A DNA stretch of 64,000 bases from Meridianimarinicoccus sp. MJW13 (GTDB lineage Bacteria; Pseudomonadota; Alphaproteobacteria; Rhodobacterales; Rhodobacteraceae): NCBI RefSeq assembly GCF_014901205.1, contig NZ_JACNMU010000006.1, positions 124,001-188,000 on the forward strand, given 5' to 3'. Under the pieces are notes generated by a model, which was not told where the DNA came from, did no database searches, and saw nothing but the letters and a program-made list of their open reading frames with translations. A program made the position numbers and the translations under genes. Below are positions 10,993 through 19,941 of this stretch, in pieces. Position 1 is the first letter of the stretch, and the number at the start of each line of letters is the position of its first letter.

Positions 10993-11014
10993 GGGCGGCC
11001 CCGAAAGGCCGCCC
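10993..11014. terminator. Bidirectional terminator between serS and der
   Basis: A perfect 8-bp stem GGGCGGCC/GGCCGCCC (10993-11000 with 11007-11014) has loop CCGAAA. On the plus strand it is followed by AGATTT, and on the minus strand by CTTTTCTT, so it can end both serS and der, whose stops lie 10 and 5 nt away. Confidence 0.8.
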
Positions 11015-11019
11015 AGATT

Positions 11020-12462
11020 TCAGTCCACCCGCTTGGGGCCCAGATGCTTGCGCAGCTTCGAGGGCCCCTTTTTCTTCTTGTCCTTGTAGGGGTTCTTGTC
11101 CGCCTGGCTGCGCAGCACCAGCCGGATCGGCGTGCCGGGCATGTCAAAGTCGGCGCGCAACCCGTTGACAAGATAGCGTTTGTAGCTTTCGGGCACCTTG
11201 TCGGGATGCGAACACATCACCACGAACCCCGGCGGGCGGGTCTTGGCCTGGGTCATGTAGCGCATCTTGATCCGGCGGCCGCCCGGCGCGGGAGGCGGAT
11301 GCGCCTCCAGCATTCCACTCAGCCACAGGTTCAGCTTGGCGGTCGGGATCCGGCGGTTCCAGACGTCATGCGCGCGGAACACCGCCTCCTGCAACCGCTC
11401 CATCCCCCGCCCGGTCAGGGCCGAGACGGTGACCAGCGGTGCGCCGGACAATTGCGGCAGCAGGCGGTTGAACGCCTCTTTCAATTCGGCCAGCCGCGCC
11501 TGCCGGTCTTCGACCGCATCCCATTTGTTGACAGCGATCACCACGGCCCGGCCTTCGCGTTCGGCCAGATCGGCGATGCGCAGATCCTGCTGTTCGAAGG
11601 GAATATCCGCATCCAGCAGCACGATCACGACTTCCGCGAATTTCACCGCCCGCAGCCCGTCGGACACTGACAGTTTCTCGACCTTGTCCTGGATCTTGGC
11701 GCGCTTGCGCATCCCGGCGGTGTCGAACATCCGCACCGGGGTGCCCTTCCAGATCATCGGCACGGAAATCGAATCGCGGGTGATCCCGGCCTCGGGTCCG
11801 GTCAGCAGGCGATCCTCGCCCAGCAGCCGGTTGATCAGCGTCGACTTTCCGGCATTGGGACGGCCCACCACGGCGATCTGCATGGGCTTGCCCTTGTCCA
11901 GATCGGCAACCCCGTGCTCATCAACAGCAACTTCGGTCTCGGGGGCGGTGCGTTCCGCAAGTTCTTCGAACTCCTCCGAGATCGGGCGCAGAATCGACAT
12001 CAGCTCGCTCATGCCCTCGCCGTGTTCGGCGGACACCCGCAGCGGCTCTCCCAATCCCAGCGAATAGGCTTCGATGACGCCACCGTCGGCGGCAGAGCCT
12101 TCGGCCTTGTTGGCCGCCAGGATCACGCGGCGGCCGCGGCGGCGCAGGATATCTGCGAACACTTCGTCCGACGGCGTGATGCCGGTGCGCGCGTCGACCA
12201 TGAACAGGCAGACATCGGCCATGTCGACGGCGCGTTCGGTCAGGCGGCGCATGCGGCCTTGCAGGCTGTCGTCGGTGACTTCCTCCAGACCGGCGGTGTC
12301 GATCACGGTAAAGCGCAGGTCGGCCAGGCGGCCCTCGCCTTCGCGCAGGTCACGGGTCACACCGGGCTGATCATCGACCAACGCCAGCTTCCGGCCGACA
12401 AGCCGGTTGAACAGGGTGGATTTGCCCACATTGGGGCGGCCCACGATGGCTAGGGTGAACAT
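11020..12462 (-). CDS. der: Ribosome-assembly GTPase Der (EngA)
   Basis: A double-Era-like GTPase of 480 residues needed for 50S subunit maturation. The first GTPase domain has P-loop [14 protein letters not shown] at 8-21, and the second has [14 protein letters not shown] at about 200-213. G3 DTAG motifs, NKAE/NKWD specificity motifs and the C-terminal KH-like domain are present. It is the last gene of the yfgM-bamB-der unit, the same order as in E. coli. Confidence 0.97.
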   Translation of the reverse strand: MFTLAIVGRPNVGKSTLFNRLVGRKLALVDDQPGVTRDLREGEGRLADLRFTVIDTAGLEEVTDDSLQGRMRRLTERAVDMADVCLFMVDARTGITPSDEVFADILRRRGRRVILAANKAEGSAADGGVIEAYSLGLGEPLRVSAEHGEGMSELMSILRPISEEFEELAERTAPETEVAVDEHGVADLDKGKPMQIAVVGRPNAGKSTLINRLLGEDRLLTGPEAGITRDSISVPMIWKGTPVRMFDTAGMRKRAKIQDKVEKLSVSDGLRAVKFAEVVIVLLDADIPFEQQDLRIADLAEREGRAVVIAVNKWDAVEDRQARLAELKEAFNRLLPQLSGAPLVTVSALTGRGMERLQEAVFRAHDVWNRRIPTAKLNLWLSGMLEAHPPPAPGGRRIKMRYMTQAKTRPPGFVVMCSHPDKVPESYKRYLVNGLRADFDMPGTPIRLVLRSQADKNPYKDKKKKGPSKLRKHLGPKRVD

Positions 12463-12513
12463 CTGCGACTCCGCTGACTGCGCTCAGGCGCGCAGCCTTA
12501 CACCCTTCGCGCG

Positions 12514-13947
12514 TCAACGAAAAGCGTGTAGCTGTCCATCGGTGGTGACAACATACAGAGTCCGGCCCGCCACGATCGGGTTGACCGCCGCCGGCGCGCC
12601 CAGATCAATGGTGCGCAGAAGTTGTCCCGAAGCCGGATCAACCTCGCGCAGCAAGCCGTCGCTGGACACAATGATCAGACGCCCGCCGGCCAGAACCGGG
12701 CCGTAATGGGCAAAGACCCCGCGCCGCTTTTTCACCTTGTCCTTGGTGAACAGCGGCAGCGTCGCTGACCAGATCTTCTTGCCGTCTGCCGCGTTGATCC
12801 GGATCAGTTCGGCCTGATCGGACAGGAAGTAGATCGAATTGCCTTCGGGCCACACCGCACTGACCGCGCCATCCTGTGCGGTCCAGATGCGTTCGCCCGA
12901 GGCAGCATCCAGCGCCGCAAGACGGCCATTGTTGGTGCCGACATACAGGCGATTGCCCACGACGACCGGTGACGCGCTGATGTCGCTGACGGCCGTATAG
13001 GCGCGCCCCGGGCGCTGCCCCGACACGGTGGTGGACCACAGCCGCACCCCGCCCTGCCGCAGCACCGAGATCACGTCATTGGAGCCGAAGGGGAAGATCA
13101 CCGACCGGCTGGTCACCGCCGGGGTCGCCCCGAAGTTCACGACCGAGCCCGATTCCTGCGCCAGCACCTGCCACAGAACCCGGCCGTTCCTGATGTCGAT
13201 GGCCCAGGCCTGGCTGTCGCGGGTGGTCAAATAGACGATCCCGCCCGAGACCACGGGCGCGCCATTTGGGACCGAGCCCAGCCGTTGTTCCCAGATCGGG
13301 GTGCCGCTGGTCGCGTCGATGACCTGAAGGCGCCCGTAGGGCGAATTCACATAAAGCCGCCCGTCGGCATAGGTGACACCGCCGCCCGCGGCCTCGCCCG
13401 GACGTTCGCCTTCCGGTGTCAGGTCGCGCTGCCACAGCACCGCGCCGCTGGGCGCGGTGGCCTGCAATTGGGCAAAGGCGGTCAGGGTAAAAACCCGGCC
13501 CCCGCCCACCACCGGATCGGCGGTCATCCGCGCGCGGCGCGTGCTGGCCGACCCGATCTTGGTGCGCCAGACCTGGGTCAGCGGCGATCCCAGCGCGGGC
13601 TGCGTGATCTGATGCGTGTTGGAGCCGTTGACCGTCGGCCAGTCTGCGTTGGCGCGTGCGCCGGGCAAGCCGGTGGCGCGGCTTTCGCCGGTCACCGTAT
13701 AGGGGGCGTTCGGGATGACCTTGGGCAGCGGCGCCGGTTCCTGCTGGTTGGCAAGGCTGCCGTCGCTGACGGATTCGGCATAGGCGCTTTGCGCTTCATC
13801 CACGTCGCGCAGGTCGAAGCGGTCGCCGGGCAACAGTTCTTCATCCGGACCACAGGCGGTCACACCGGCCAGCACACAGGCCAGCAGGGCAAGCGAGCGC
13901 CCGCGCGGGCGTCTCGAAACACTCGTTTCGGTCCGAATCAAGATCAC
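12514..13947 (-). CDS. bamB: BamB-like PQQ-type beta-propeller lipoprotein
   Basis: A 477-residue predicted lipoprotein. A hydrophobic signal is followed by a lipobox (AGVTAC), placing it on the inner face of the outer membrane. The body contains repeated PQQ-propeller blades, recognisable as repeating GRLY/ALDAASGERIWTA-type units. BamB scaffolds BamA in outer-membrane protein assembly. The start is GTG at 13947-13945, overlapping the yfgM stop (GTGA), with no ATG before the signal peptide. Placement between yfgM and der supports the assignment; the protein is longer than the E. coli one (about 390), with an extended N-terminal linker. Confidence 0.87.
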   Translation of the reverse strand: MILIRTETSVSRRPRGRSLALLACVLAGVTACGPDEELLPGDRFDLRDVDEAQSAYAESVSDGSLANQQEPAPLPKVIPNAPYTVTGESRATGLPGARANADWPTVNGSNTHQITQPALGSPLTQVWRTKIGSASTRRARMTADPVVGGGRVFTLTAFAQLQATAPSGAVLWQRDLTPEGERPGEAAGGGVTYADGRLYVNSPYGRLQVIDATSGTPIWEQRLGSVPNGAPVVSGGIVYLTTRDSQAWAIDIRNGRVLWQVLAQESGSVVNFGATPAVTSRSVIFPFGSNDVISVLRQGGVRLWSTTVSGQRPGRAYTAVSDISASPVVVGNRLYVGTNNGRLAALDAASGERIWTAQDGAVSAVWPEGNSIYFLSDQAELIRINAADGKKIWSATLPLFTKDKVKKRRGVFAHYGPVLAGGRLIIVSSDGLLREVDPASGQLLRTIDLGAPAAVNPIVAGRTLYVVTTDGQLHAFR

Positions 13948-14594
13948 GAATCTCCGTCGGCGGGACCCAGCACGATCAGGATCTGTTCGATCCGCTGCCG
14001 TTGGGCAAAGCCGGTGCCGGCATCATCGGACACCTGTTGTAGCAGATCGCGGGCAAGATCGGTTTCACCGCGCTCCATCTGCAGCAAGGCAATCTGTTCC
14101 TGCGCCAGCAGACGCAGCGGCGCGCCGGGGGCGGTCAGCGGTTCCAGCAGGGCAATCCGGTCGGCGGTCATCAGCGGATAGTCGGTCAGTCCCGCCAGTT
14201 TCAGCGCGGCCAGATCGCGATAGATCTGCGGCTGCTCCGGCGTGTCGATCACCGACTTTAGGAAGGCACCGGCCCGTTGGGCATCCACCTGCGCGGCTTC
14301 AGAGGCCGCCAGCAGCGCCACCAGCGACTTGGCGTCGCCTTCGACATCGATGCTTTCCAGCGCAGTCAGGCGCGACAGCGCCGTGTCCCGCTCCAGCGCG
14401 CTGAAGATCGAGTCGCCCAAAGCTTCGGCTGCCGCCTGTTCGCGGGCCTTTTGCCATTCCACGTAGCTGGCGCCGGCCACGATCAGAACCACAGCAAGGA
14501 TCGGAATCCAGCCGTATTTGCGGGCCAATGCGAAAAGACGGTCGCGACGGACCTCTTCCGTGACCTCTTCGATAAAGCTGTCTGCCTGGCTCAA
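13944..14594 (-). CDS. YfgM-like TPR_21 ancillary translocon protein
   Basis: A 216-residue membrane-anchored protein. A charged N-terminus is followed by one span (about 30-48, IPILAVVLIVAGASYVEW) and a periplasmic helical repeat domain rich in alanine and leucine. In E. coli YfgM binds SecYEG and PpiD. The start codon is TTG (14594) with GGAGG and AGGA upstream; no ATG is available. It heads a yfgM-bamB-der unit. Confidence 0.85.
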   Translation of the reverse strand: MSQADSFIEEVTEEVRRDRLFALARKYGWIPILAVVLIVAGASYVEWQKAREQAAAEALGDSIFSALERDTALSRLTALESIDVEGDAKSLVALLAASEAAQVDAQRAGAFLKSVIDTPEQPQIYRDLAALKLAGLTDYPLMTADRIALLEPLTAPGAPLRLLAQEQIALLQMERGETDLARDLLQQVSDDAGTGFAQRQRIEQILIVLGPADGDS

Positions 14595-14623
14595 TTTCCT
14601 GCCTCCACAAGCGGATGGATCGG

Positions 14624-14652
14624 GTTCTACGTGTCGTTGACCGCTTTGCCAA
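14624..14652 (-). promoter_or_regulatory. Predicted promoter of yfgM-bamB-der
   Basis: Read on the minus strand: TTGGCA (14652-14647), a 17-nt spacer and TAGAAC (14629-14624). It lies 30 nt upstream of the TTG start and is the best sigma-70-like match in the divergent 210-nt gap. Confidence 0.4.
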
Positions 14653-14706
14653 GGTCAAGGGGTCATGGCCACACCTCTTTCCTTGGAATTCTGCGTGCTA
14701 CATACC

Positions 14707-14735
14707 TTGAAGACAGGGGCAACTCGCCCTAATCT
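14707..14735 (+). promoter_or_regulatory. Predicted promoter of the RND efflux operon
   Basis: TTGAAG (14707-14712), a 17-nt spacer and TAATCT (14730-14735) form a good sigma-70-like match about 70 nt ahead of the adaptor gene. No regulator gene is adjacent. Confidence 0.5.
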
Positions 14736-14804
14736 AAACTGGTCGGTTCAGCAGCCATGCTGCGCCCTGATTGTCCTGTATATGAACACGAAATAGGTTG
14801 TACG

Positions 14805-15932
14805 ATGAGGTTTCTTTCCATTCTGACGGCGATTGTGGTCGGTATCGCCCTGTACGCCATCGTGTTCGAGCGGGACCGGGTTCTGGCCATTGCCGGGAAG
14901 CCGCCCGAGGACGCACAGGCCGCAGGGATGCCCGAAGCGACACCCGAGGCCCCGACCTCGATTGCCGGTGACATGACGCAAGCCGAACTGGTTTCTGTGG
15001 TGGTTCTGGACAGTGTTGCCGATCTGGTCGAGACCTCGGTGGTGCTGCGCGGCCAGACCCAGGCCGACCGCGAGATCGAAGTGAAATCGCAAATCAGCGG
15101 GTTGGTGATCTCGCCCCCCCTTCAGAAGGGCACCTTTGTCGAAGCGGGCACCGTGTTGTGCGAGATCGATCCCGGCACGCGGCCTGCACAACTGGCCGAG
15201 GCCGAAGCCCGTCTGGCCGAAGCACAAATCTCCAACACCGCCGCGTCGAAGCTGGCCGAAGGCGGCTTTGCTTCGGAAACCCGTGCCGTGGGTGCCAAAG
15301 CGACCCTGCAATCCGCGCAGGCCGCCGTCGAGGCAGCGAACACCGAGATCGACCGTCTGAAAATCACCGCGCCTTTCGCTGGCCTGCTGGAAAGCGACAC
15401 CGCCGAACTGGGCAGCCTGATGCAGGCCGGGGCCCATTGCGCGACGGTGATCCAGCTCAACCCGATCAAGATCGTGGCCTATCTGCCCGAAACCATGGTT
15501 GATGCCGTCAAGCTGGACGCGATGGCGCAGGCGCGCCTGTCCACGGGCCGCGAGGTCACGGGGCGTGTCACCTTTATCGCCCGCTCGGCCGATCCGCAGA
15601 CCCGCACCTTCCGGGTCGAGGTCTCGGTGGAAAACGATGACCTGAGCATCCGCGACGGGCTGACCGCCAATATCGCCATCGCCGCGGACGGCGTGAAGGC
15701 GCATCTGATCCCCGCCTCGGCCCTGACCCTGAACGATCACGGCACCATGGGCGTGCGCGTGGTCGGTGACGATGACGTGGTGCAATTCTACCCGGTGCGC
15801 ATTGAACGCGACACGCTGGAGGGCGTCATCATCACCGGCGTTCCTGACACGGCCGCGATCATCACCGTGGGCCAGGAATACGTGACCGAGGGCGTGCGCG
15901 TGAAAATCGGCAAGCGTGGGAGCAACGCATGA
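14805..15932 (+). CDS. RND efflux periplasmic adaptor (membrane-fusion protein)
   Basis: A 375-residue adaptor of the HlyD/AcrA type that bridges the inner-membrane pump and an outer-membrane channel. An N-terminal signal-anchor (about 3-20) is followed by a lipoyl-like half motif (TQADREIEVKSQISGLV), an alpha-hairpin with alanine/glutamate-rich coiled coil (about 120-190), the second lipoyl half (APFAGLLES), and beta-barrel and membrane-proximal domains. The ATG at 14805 gives a compact signal-anchor. Its stop overlaps the pump start (ATGA). No TolC-type partner gene is in the window, so the channel must be encoded elsewhere. Confidence 0.92.
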   Translation: MRFLSILTAIVVGIALYAIVFERDRVLAIAGKPPEDAQAAGMPEATPEAPTSIAGDMTQAELVSVVVLDSVADLVETSVVLRGQTQADREIEVKSQISGLVISPPLQKGTFVEAGTVLCEIDPGTRPAQLAEAEARLAEAQISNTAASKLAEGGFASETRAVGAKATLQSAQAAVEAANTEIDRLKITAPFAGLLESDTAELGSLMQAGAHCATVIQLNPIKIVAYLPETMVDAVKLDAMAQARLSTGREVTGRVTFIARSADPQTRTFRVEVSVENDDLSIRDGLTANIAIAADGVKAHLIPASALTLNDHGTMGVRVVGDDDVVQFYPVRIERDTLEGVIITGVPDTAAIITVGQEYVTEGVRVKIGKRGSNA

Positions 15933-18900
15933 CCGGTATCGTCGACTGGGCTGCCGCCCGCGCCCGGATGGTGATGGCCTTCATCGTCCTGTCGCTTGCC
16001 GTAGGGGGCTTTGCCTATTCCAAACTGCCCAAGGAAGGCGAGCCGGACATCGAAATTCCGGCCATTTTCGTCTCGGTGCCGTTCAGCGGGATTTCCGCCG
16101 AGGACAGCGAAAAACTGCTGGTCAAGACCATGGAAACCGAACTGTCCGATCTGGACGGCCTGAAATCCATGACCTCGACCGCCTCTGAAGGCTATGCCGG
16201 TGTCGGGCTGGAGTTCGAGTTCGGCTGGGACAAGTCCAAGACCCTGGCCGACGTGCGCGCCTCCATGAACACGGCCGAGGGCAAGTTCCCCGAGGGGGCG
16301 GACAAGTATTCGATCAACGAGATCAACTTCTCGGAATTTCCGATCATCATCGTCAGCCTGACCGGCAATGTGCCCGAGCGTCAGTTGCTGCACCTGTCCA
16401 AGGATCTTCAGGATCGTCTGGAAGGGCTGGAAGCCATCCTCGAGGCGCCGCTGGCCGGGCATCGCGACGAGATGCTGGAAGTCATCATCGATCCGGTGCG
16501 CCTGGAAGCCTATAACATCACCGCCGCCGATCTGGTCAACGCGGTGGTTAACAACAACCAACTGATCGCCGCGGGCGAACTGGAAATGGAAAGCGGTGCG
16601 TTTTCGGTCAAGATCCCCTCGTCCTTCGACGAGAGCCGCGACGTGTTCAACCTGCCGGTCAAGACCAACGGCGACCGGGTGGTAACGCTGAACGACGTGG
16701 CCGACATCCGCCTGACCTTTGAAGACCGTGCCGGCACCGCCCGGTTCAACGGCGAGCAGACGGTGGCGTTGCAGGTGGTCAAGCGCAAGGGCTTCAACCT
16801 GATCGACACCGCTGAACTGGTCCGCGCCGAGGTCTCCGCCGAGGTCGAGACCTGGCCGCCCGAATTGCAGAACGCGGTGTCGGTCACCACGTCAAACGAC
16901 CAGTCCACCACAGTGGATTCCATGGTCAAGCAGCTGGAAGGTTCGGTCCTGACCGCCATCGCGCTGGTGATGATCGTGGTGCTGGCCTCGCTGGGCGCGC
17001 GTCCGGCGCTGCTGGTGGGCTTTGCCATCCCGACCTCGTTCCTGCTGTGTTTCGCACTGCTGGCGGTGATGGGGATCTCGATCTCGAACATCGTGATGTT
17101 CGGCCTGATCCTGGCCGTGGGGATGCTGGTGGACGGGGCCATCGTGGTGGTGGAATACGCCGACCGGCGCATTTCCGAAGGCACCGGCCCGATGCACGCC
17201 TATGTGGAAGCCGCCAAGCGCATGTTCTGGCCGGTTGTGTCCTCGACCGCGACGACTTTGTGCGCCTTCCTGCCGATGCTGTTCTGGCCCGGCGTTCCGG
17301 GCGAATTCATGGGCATGTTGCCGGTAACGCTGATTTTCGTGCTGTCGGCCTCGCTGGTGGTGGCGCTGGTCTACCTTCCGGTCATGGGCGGCGTGTCGGG
17401 ACGTCTGGCGCGCTCCTATGGCCACATTTCAGACGGGCTGCGCCGCTGGCCGCTGCTGCTGCGGATCGTGCTTGTGCCGGTGGGCCTGTACCTGGCCTTT
17501 ATGGGCGCGATGCAGCTTCTGAACCCCGCCTATCTGCTGGGGGACGGGGCACCGTCGGGGATCATGGGTGTGCTGCCCGGATTGATCCTGTTCTCGGTGG
17601 GCACCTCCTTTGCCTCTATTGCCATGGCCGCCGTCAAACCATCGCGGAGCGAGCGCAAGATCCGCGCCGGCTATCGCCGCACGCCGTTTGGCCGGTTCAT
17701 CACCTTCATCGCCGGCAATCCGATCATGCCGGTGGTCACCATCGTCGGTGTCGGCTTCATCGTCATGTCGGTGTTTTCCTACTTCGGCGAGAACAACAAC
17801 GGCGTCGAGTTCTTCGTGGAAAGCGAGCCCGAGCAGGCGATCATCTATGTCAAGGCGCGGGGCAACCTGTCGCTGCACGAGCGCGACGCGCTGGTCAACG
17901 AGGTCGAACAGGTGGTGCTGGCCACCGATGGTGTCGACAGCGCCTTTGCCTTTGCCGGTGACGGCGGGCTGAACCAGAACACCGGCGGCGGCGAAGCGCC
18001 CAATGACACCGTGGGTCAGGTCCAGATCGAGATCACTCCGTGGAACGACCGCCCCCGTGTTGCGGCAGAAGGCGGCTGGTTCAAACAGCTGTTCCTGCGC
18101 GAAGAGGTCGATCCCTATTACGACGGCGACGCGGTGTTGGCGCGTCTTCAGGCCCAGTTGGACCAGATCCCCGGCATCCAGACCGAAGTTCTGGACCTGT
18201 CGCGCGGTCCGTCCTCGGGCAAACCGGTGCATCTGCGCGTCACCGGCACGGATTGGGCGCCGATGGAGCAATCCATCGAAACCGTCCGCACCAAGTTGCA
18301 ATCGATGGAAGGCATCACCGCCATCGAGGATACGCTGCCCCTGCCCGGCATCGACTGGCAGATCGACGTGGACGTGGAAAAGGCCGGACGTTTCGGGGCC
18401 GATGTGGCCACCGTCGGCACCATGGTGCAACTGGTGACACGCGGCGTGCTGCTGGACACCATGCGCGTCGACAGCTCGGACGAGGAAATCGACATCCGCG
18501 TGCGCCTGCCTGAACAGGACCGCGTGCTGTCCACGCTGGACACCCTGCGCGTGCGCACCGTCGATGGGCTGGTGCCGCTGGCCAATTTCATCACCATCAC
18601 CCCGGTCAAGAAACTGGCCGAGATCAATCGCGTCGACCAGAAGCGATACTATGACATCAAGGCCGATGTGCTGCCGGGGCTGACCAATGACGCGGGCCAG
18701 CCAATCACCGCCAACGAACGCATCGCGGCGCTGACCGAGTGGCTGCAGAACGACCGTCCGCTGCCCGCGGGCGTGGATTGGGAATGGACCGGCGATCAGG
18801 AGGATCAGGCCGAAAGCCAGGCCTTCCTGGGCAATGCCTTCGCCGGGGCGCTGGGGCTGATGTTCATCATCCTGCTGGCGCAGTTCAACAGCTTCTACAA

Positions 18901-19537
18901 CTCGGTTCTGGTGCTGCTGGCGGTGATCCTGTCCACCACCGGCGTGCTGATCGGGATGCTGGTGATGAACCAGCCGTTCTCGATCATCATGACCGGCACC
19001 GGGATTGTCGCGCTGGCCGGGATCGTGGTGAACAACAACATCGTTCTGATCGACACCTATCAGGAATACAGCCGCTACATGCCGCGGATCGAGGCGATCA
19101 TCCGCACCGCCGAAACCCGCATTCGCCCGGTGCTGCTGACCACGCTGACCACCATGGCGGGCCTGACACCGATGATGTTCGGCCTGTCGCTGGACTTCCT
19201 TGGCGGCGGCTCGACACTCGACAGCCCTACGGCGCTGTGGTGGAAGCAGCTGGCCACGGCGGTGGTCTTTGGCCTTGGCGTCGCGACCATGCTGACGCTG
19301 GTGGTCACCCCGGCCCTGCTGGCGCTGCGGGTGTGGTTCTGGACCTATGTCAACGCCCTGTTCCGGATGCTGGCGCGGGTAACCGGCGGACGCGGGTCAC
19401 GCGCTGCCGAGGATTGGATGCTGCGCCGCAAGGCCGCCAAGATGAAATCCTCGGAGATCATCTGGGACGTGGCCGGGCGGGACCAGGCCACGCGGATCGA
19501 GCCGCACGGATCGCCCCCATTGCGCGCGGCGGAATAG
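15929..19537 (+). CDS. RND-family efflux pump with enlarged central linker
   Basis: A proton-driven inner-membrane exporter of the AcrB/HAE superfamily, substrate unknown. It is 1202 residues, against about 1020-1060 for the family. The proton-relay motif GMLVDGAIVVVEYADRR and the second-half NNNIVLIDTYQEY are present. Between the sixth span (ending near residue 490) and the span near 600-620 there is a linker of about 110 residues carrying two extra hydrophobic segments (about 510-531 and 545-569); the typical linker is about 40. A charged tail of about 60 residues follows the last span. It is coupled to the adaptor gene upstream and followed by a terminator. Confidence 0.93.
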   Translation: MTGIVDWAAARARMVMAFIVLSLAVGGFAYSKLPKEGEPDIEIPAIFVSVPFSGISAEDSEKLLVKTMETELSDLDGLKSMTSTASEGYAGVGLEFEFGWDKSKTLADVRASMNTAEGKFPEGADKYSINEINFSEFPIIIVSLTGNVPERQLLHLSKDLQDRLEGLEAILEAPLAGHRDEMLEVIIDPVRLEAYNITAADLVNAVVNNNQLIAAGELEMESGAFSVKIPSSFDESRDVFNLPVKTNGDRVVTLNDVADIRLTFEDRAGTARFNGEQTVALQVVKRKGFNLIDTAELVRAEVSAEVETWPPELQNAVSVTTSNDQSTTVDSMVKQLEGSVLTAIALVMIVVLASLGARPALLVGFAIPTSFLLCFALLAVMGISISNIVMFGLILAVGMLVDGAIVVVEYADRRISEGTGPMHAYVEAAKRMFWPVVSSTATTLCAFLPMLFWPGVPGEFMGMLPVTLIFVLSASLVVALVYLPVMGGVSGRLARSYGHISDGLRRWPLLLRIVLVPVGLYLAFMGAMQLLNPAYLLGDGAPSGIMGVLPGLILFSVGTSFASIAMAAVKPSRSERKIRAGYRRTPFGRFITFIAGNPIMPVVTIVGVGFIVMSVFSYFGENNNGVEFFVESEPEQAIIYVKARGNLSLHERDALVNEVEQVVLATDGVDSAFAFAGDGGLNQNTGGGEAPNDTVGQVQIEITPWNDRPRVAAEGGWFKQLFLREEVDPYYDGDAVLARLQAQLDQIPGIQTEVLDLSRGPSSGKPVHLRVTGTDWAPMEQSIETVRTKLQSMEGITAIEDTLPLPGIDWQIDVDVEKAGRFGADVATVGTMVQLVTRGVLLDTMRVDSSDEEIDIRVRLPEQDRVLSTLDTLRVRTVDGLVPLANFITITPVKKLAEINRVDQKRYYDIKADVLPGLTNDAGQPITANERIAALTEWLQNDRPLPAGVDWEWTGDQEDQAESQAFLGNAFAGALGLMFIILLAQFNSFYNSVLVLLAVILSTTGVLIGMLVMNQPFSIIMTGTGIVALAGIVVNNNIVLIDTYQEYSRYMPRIEAIIRTAETRIRPVLLTTLTTMAGLTPMMFGLSLDFLGGGSTLDSPTALWWKQLATAVVFGLGVATMLTLVVTPALLALRVWFWTYVNALFRMLARVTGGRGSRAAEDWMLRRKAAKMKSSEIIWDVAGRDQATRIEPHGSPPLRAAE

Positions 19538-19545
19538 ACACAAAA

Positions 19546-19571
19546 AAGGGCGGCCTTGCGGGGCCGCCCTT
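19546..19571. terminator. Bidirectional terminator after the RND operon
   Basis: A perfect 10-bp stem AAGGGCGGCC/GGCCGCCCTT (19546-19555 with 19562-19571) has a TTGCGG loop. The plus strand continues CTTCTTCA and the minus strand continues TTTTTGTG, so it can end transcription from both the pump gene and the convergent small gene. Confidence 0.8.
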
Positions 19572-19596
19572 CTTCATCCGGGGAATGATGCGCGGT

Positions 19597-19941
19597 TCAA
19601 ACTTCGACGATGCCGCCATAGCTGGCCATCGCGTGATCTTTCCCTCGCCAATCGACGCCCTTGTCTTCAAGGCTCGGCCGGAAAATAAACCAGACACGGT
19701 CGGGATGGGCCAGGGTGCTGTCGTGCACCGGTTCGACATCGATCACCGTGCCTCCGAAGGCGCTGGGACTGGCCTTGGTTTCATGCAGATAGATCCGCCC
19801 GTCGATCAGTGACCGGGCGTCGTCGAGGGACATGTCCCATTTTCCCGAGCGCCAGGTACCGTCCGTCTTGTCCAGAATTTCGACGTTTTTTAGTCCGGGG
19901 CCGTTGTCCGACCGCTTGCAGATGAAATGCGCAACCTTCAT
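19597..19941 (-). CDS. Conserved-looking protein of unknown function, downstream of the Atm1-type exporter
   Basis: A 114-residue soluble protein starting MKVAHFICKRSDNGPG, with no membrane span or signal peptide. I do not recognise a family. It has an aromatic/charged composition with a WRSGKWDMSLDDA segment and a VWFIFRPSLEDKG segment. The ATG (19941-19939) overlaps the stop of the upstream ABC exporter gene and has AAGGAGA 8 nt before it, so it is very probably translated and coupled to the exporter. A link to the exporter's job (sulfur/glutathione compound transport) is only a guess from position. Confidence 0.8.
   Translation of the reverse strand: MKVAHFICKRSDNGPGLKNVEILDKTDGTWRSGKWDMSLDDARSLIDGRIYLHETKASPSAFGGTVIDVEPVHDSTLAHPDRVWFIFRPSLEDKGVDWRGKDHAMASYGGIVEV

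Noticed and set aside
14736-14750. Short inverted AAC...GTT pattern as an operator for the RND operon
   Set aside because: The inner bases do not pair and no TetR-type gene is adjacent.
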